In this document: positions 61,301-64,000 of the stretch, in pieces
Position numbering within the stretch: position 1 is the first letter of the stretch
Layout: every line of letters begins with the position of its first letter
Assembly: GCF_910592395.1 (NCBI RefSeq)
Contig: NC_088313.1
Location: forward strand, 17,006,437 to 17,070,436
Length of the DNA stretch: 64,000 nucleotides
Direction of reading: 5' to 3'
DNA from: Lineus longissimus
Taxonomy: Eukaryota > Nemertea > Pilidiophora > Heteronemertea > Lineidae
Notes under the pieces: model-generated
Database searches by the model: none
What the model was told of the DNA's origin: nothing
The model's input: the letters and a program-made list of their open reading frames with translations, nothing else
Translations under genes and position numbers: made by a program

Positions 61301-64000
61301 TAAATCCGGTCTGTGATAAGATCGTATTGGATAGGGAGCATGTTTTTGCATCGTAATCCGTCTTTCATGTCGTCATAAAACTTATGTGCTGGATTAATGC
61401 ACCGAACAATGAGAAGTAAAAACAACCAAAAAAATCAGAGAAAAGTCAAAGGTTGTCTTTTGCATGACTTCTGACCTTATAAAGAATACATAGTTCAATG
61501 TTGGATTTATTTAGAAAAAAAACTCCCAACACCGCTAACGTCGGAAAGTACTAAGTACCTCTATGCGGATGTGCCATCGCAAAAGCTTCTTGTCAGAATC
61601 TAAAAAACTGAGAGTTGTAAGGTACGTGAGTATGGCATTGTATCATGCTGAGAAACATCTGAAAGACTGTTCAAATGCAAGATTTTATCTCATCTCCGCA
61701 TCACATTTTGCTGTGCCTACAAAAATGCCACATTGAAATCGACTTATCTTTAATAGTTAACATGAAAACATACTTCAGCCACACTCTGTCTATCCATTAA
61801 TTTGATTAATATCGGCGGGAAGTGGCCAGAGTATTTGATGTACTATTTTAAAATTGTGCAATGAATGATGAAGTGTCGACCACATTGCATGAGAAACGAT
61901 CAGTCAATGTCATGTTGTGTTTTGCTTTTGTTGAATAAAATATATCATTATTGATAGTTTTTGGACCATCTGTACATTAGAATTCATTGCCCTAACTATT
62001 CCCGCGGTTGCCAACAATCGATAATGTTAGAATTCGCTGAAGTCAAAATATAGGTAATGCAAATTCTCTTAGTTTATTACTATGTTCGTATTCACCAGAA
62101 AATCTAATCTATAGACTTTAGAACTACGTAATACAGTACAGGTAATCCAATAGTGCTATGCCAAGTATTTTTGAAATGAGCTTCATAGATGGGATTCCTT
62201 TGAAGGTACCAGTCCGCTGTCTTTGAAGCGCAGCAAAGAGACATAGCACTTGCGTTTTTGTTTAAGCAAAAAATATCTGGGTTAAAAAATCCACAAGGCT
62301 AGAAATTTACTTCTCTGCTTTGCCCTAAGGTACGAAAATTAAACACAGTTTGCACTTGACCTTTAGTAGCCTTGTTAGAAAGCTACAGTCAGGGAGATCG
62401 TTCAGTCTGCTTGTCACGCACGGTAAATCAAATTCGAGGAGTTGATTCATAAGGATTCACCTCGCCCGAGAAGGCTCCTATGAAGGGGGAATTACAAGAA
62501 CGTACTCTCTCATCCCATTTGGAGACAGGATTAGGGTAACTACCCCACAAATACCATTATCATGTTTGCCGTTGAAGGTTGTATCCAATCTGATCCTATT
62601 TGCACAGAAATCATGGAGAAAGAGGATACTAAATTCGTTACTGAATTCTATAGGGAATGAGAATGGTAAACGAAATTATCATATTCCCCGTTTGTCGGGA
62701 TTTGTTCCTGGATCAGTTAGGAAATAAGTGGTTTGTATTTTATCCCAGGGGAATTGGACAGGTGTTCTGGATTAAGCATGGGAGAGAAGGCGAGTGGAGT
62801 CACTTCCATTTGGGTTGTTCTTGAAACAATCCAATGTGATGCTTGTACATGTATATGTGGTTCACAAACAGTGGTCGACTAAGGAAAGATCGGCGCAATG
62901 CTTAAGCATTTTGAGATTGCCAAATTCATGCTCTACGCATGTAGTAATTGATATTTGAGATACCGCGTTGATTTATACGTCAGTAACCTCCTATCTCCTG
63001 TCTCCAGTTCTGTTAGAAAAATACATCAGAAAAAAAGCATTGCTTTCGGCCTTCTGCCTAATATACACAGTCACAGTGGCCATGTTGACCATGGAACTAT
63101 ATTCCCTGATCGCTGATCTTCAGCAAGCGGCTTTAGCAGTCTTACAGACCTAAGACCAGGGGTCTGCTTTTTCTGACAGCCACATTTGACCTATGTGATG
63201 CACTGTTCTTGTATATGTCAGCAATCCATCTGATTTTTAAGCTTGTGCGGTTTTGGTAATCCTCACATGGTCATGACAGCTAAACGGACCAAATATGGAT
63301 AATATATCATTCTAGTACTCAATGCAGCTAATCATCAATGAGACACTGCAGATCAATTGTTAGCAAAATAACTTAACGTCTGCTTCAGTGTAAAGGAAAA
63401 TGGGATTTCAGGAATTAATAAAATTACTGCCGCCCTAGTCAGAGCTTAGTATCCAAAGAGACTGTATGGAATTCTGAGGTGTACTAAAACAATCTTTCGG
63501 CTGACATTGTTCACGTTCAGGTCTATCTATTTAGAAGAATACATGTAGTGTCGTCTTCACGGGAACTTTGTAACCATACAATAATGGTGTTCATCAGTCT
63601 ATATTCTCTAAATTATCACGACACATGGAAAAATACGTATGCAAACCGTAAAATCTTAATGAAATTGCTTTCTTTATTCTGCCTGCGTTCTCGGCGGAAA
63701 TCGACCGTATGCTTTTTCTTGCTCACCCATAAAACAAACTTAGATGGTTGCAGCCTATCATCACGTAATGCGAAGAGCGAACATTTGATCGTATCAGAAA
63801 AAATTTGCACACTTTGACCTCACAAATTTCCCAAGATGGGCTCGATATTATCTATAGTGGTTTATGATCGATTCGGCATGGCAGGTTACAAGAAGTATCT
63901 TGAAGTGTGATTTTGATACCGTATACCAGTTCTCTGCTCAGTTGATGCCACCGATTGAACTAGAATGACTTGTAGTTCTACCAGGATGAACATGACATAC
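58383..64000. other. No gene supported
   Basis: The 123-codon frame at 58663-59034 is the only long one. It begins after CAGG and has no donor near its end and no recognised motif. Confidence 0.5.
58561..58569 (+). repeat. C9 homopolymer
   Basis: Nine consecutive C residues, 180 bp from the inverted-repeat element at 58.3 kb. Confidence 0.85.

Overview
The window looks like nuclear DNA of a metazoan, most likely a marine invertebrate. By eye it is about 38-40% GC. It has no operons, no Shine-Dalgarno-led gene strings and no rRNA. The longest open frame is 133 codons. For six frames at this composition, chance alone should give a handful of open frames over 100 codons, so open-frame length is not evidence of a gene here. 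What identifies the DNA is its repeats: a 5'-truncated non-LTR retrotransposon, a tRNA-headed SINE, a SINE/LINE-type 3' stem-loop with an AAT tail, foldback elements, and an excess of the octamer TACATGTA. That mix is typical of echinoderm, hemichordate, amphioxus or lophotrochozoan genomes; I cannot place it more precisely.

Layout. 0-9 kb: weak exon candidates on both strands, the decayed LINE 3' end (4.54-5.02 kb, minus) and, beside it, a 65-bp foldback with hAT-like CAGTG ends (5.11-5.18 kb). 9-25 kb: mostly featureless AT-rich DNA, with an exon candidate at 11.2 kb, a 14-bp minisatellite in two clusters at 15.8-15.9 kb, a 102-bp-spaced in-frame direct repeat at 18.5 kb and a TGGCTG hairpin cluster at 22.2 kb. 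Near 25.1-25.6 kb (minus) two phase-matched exons would encode a short secreted peptide. 28-40 kb: scattered exon candidates (28.7, 32.2, 34.0-34.5, 36.6, 37.05 and 39.2 kb) and a possible tRNA-derived SINE at 31.8 kb. 40-64 kb: an AAT-tailed SINE end (47.2 kb), a tRNA-headed SINE (50.2 kb), a GC-richer exon candidate (53.5 kb), a second stem-loop tail (56.6 kb) and a 118-bp inverted-repeat element (58.3 kb).

No protein family is recognised with confidence apart from the retrotransposon. Every entry called 'candidate exon' rests on an open frame between plausible splice sites. With this stop-codon density such pairings are common by chance, so confidences are low. The window is best read as intergenic or intronic DNA with old mobile-element debris and possibly a few small exons. 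No complete gene and no clearly new system can be demonstrated from sequence alone.
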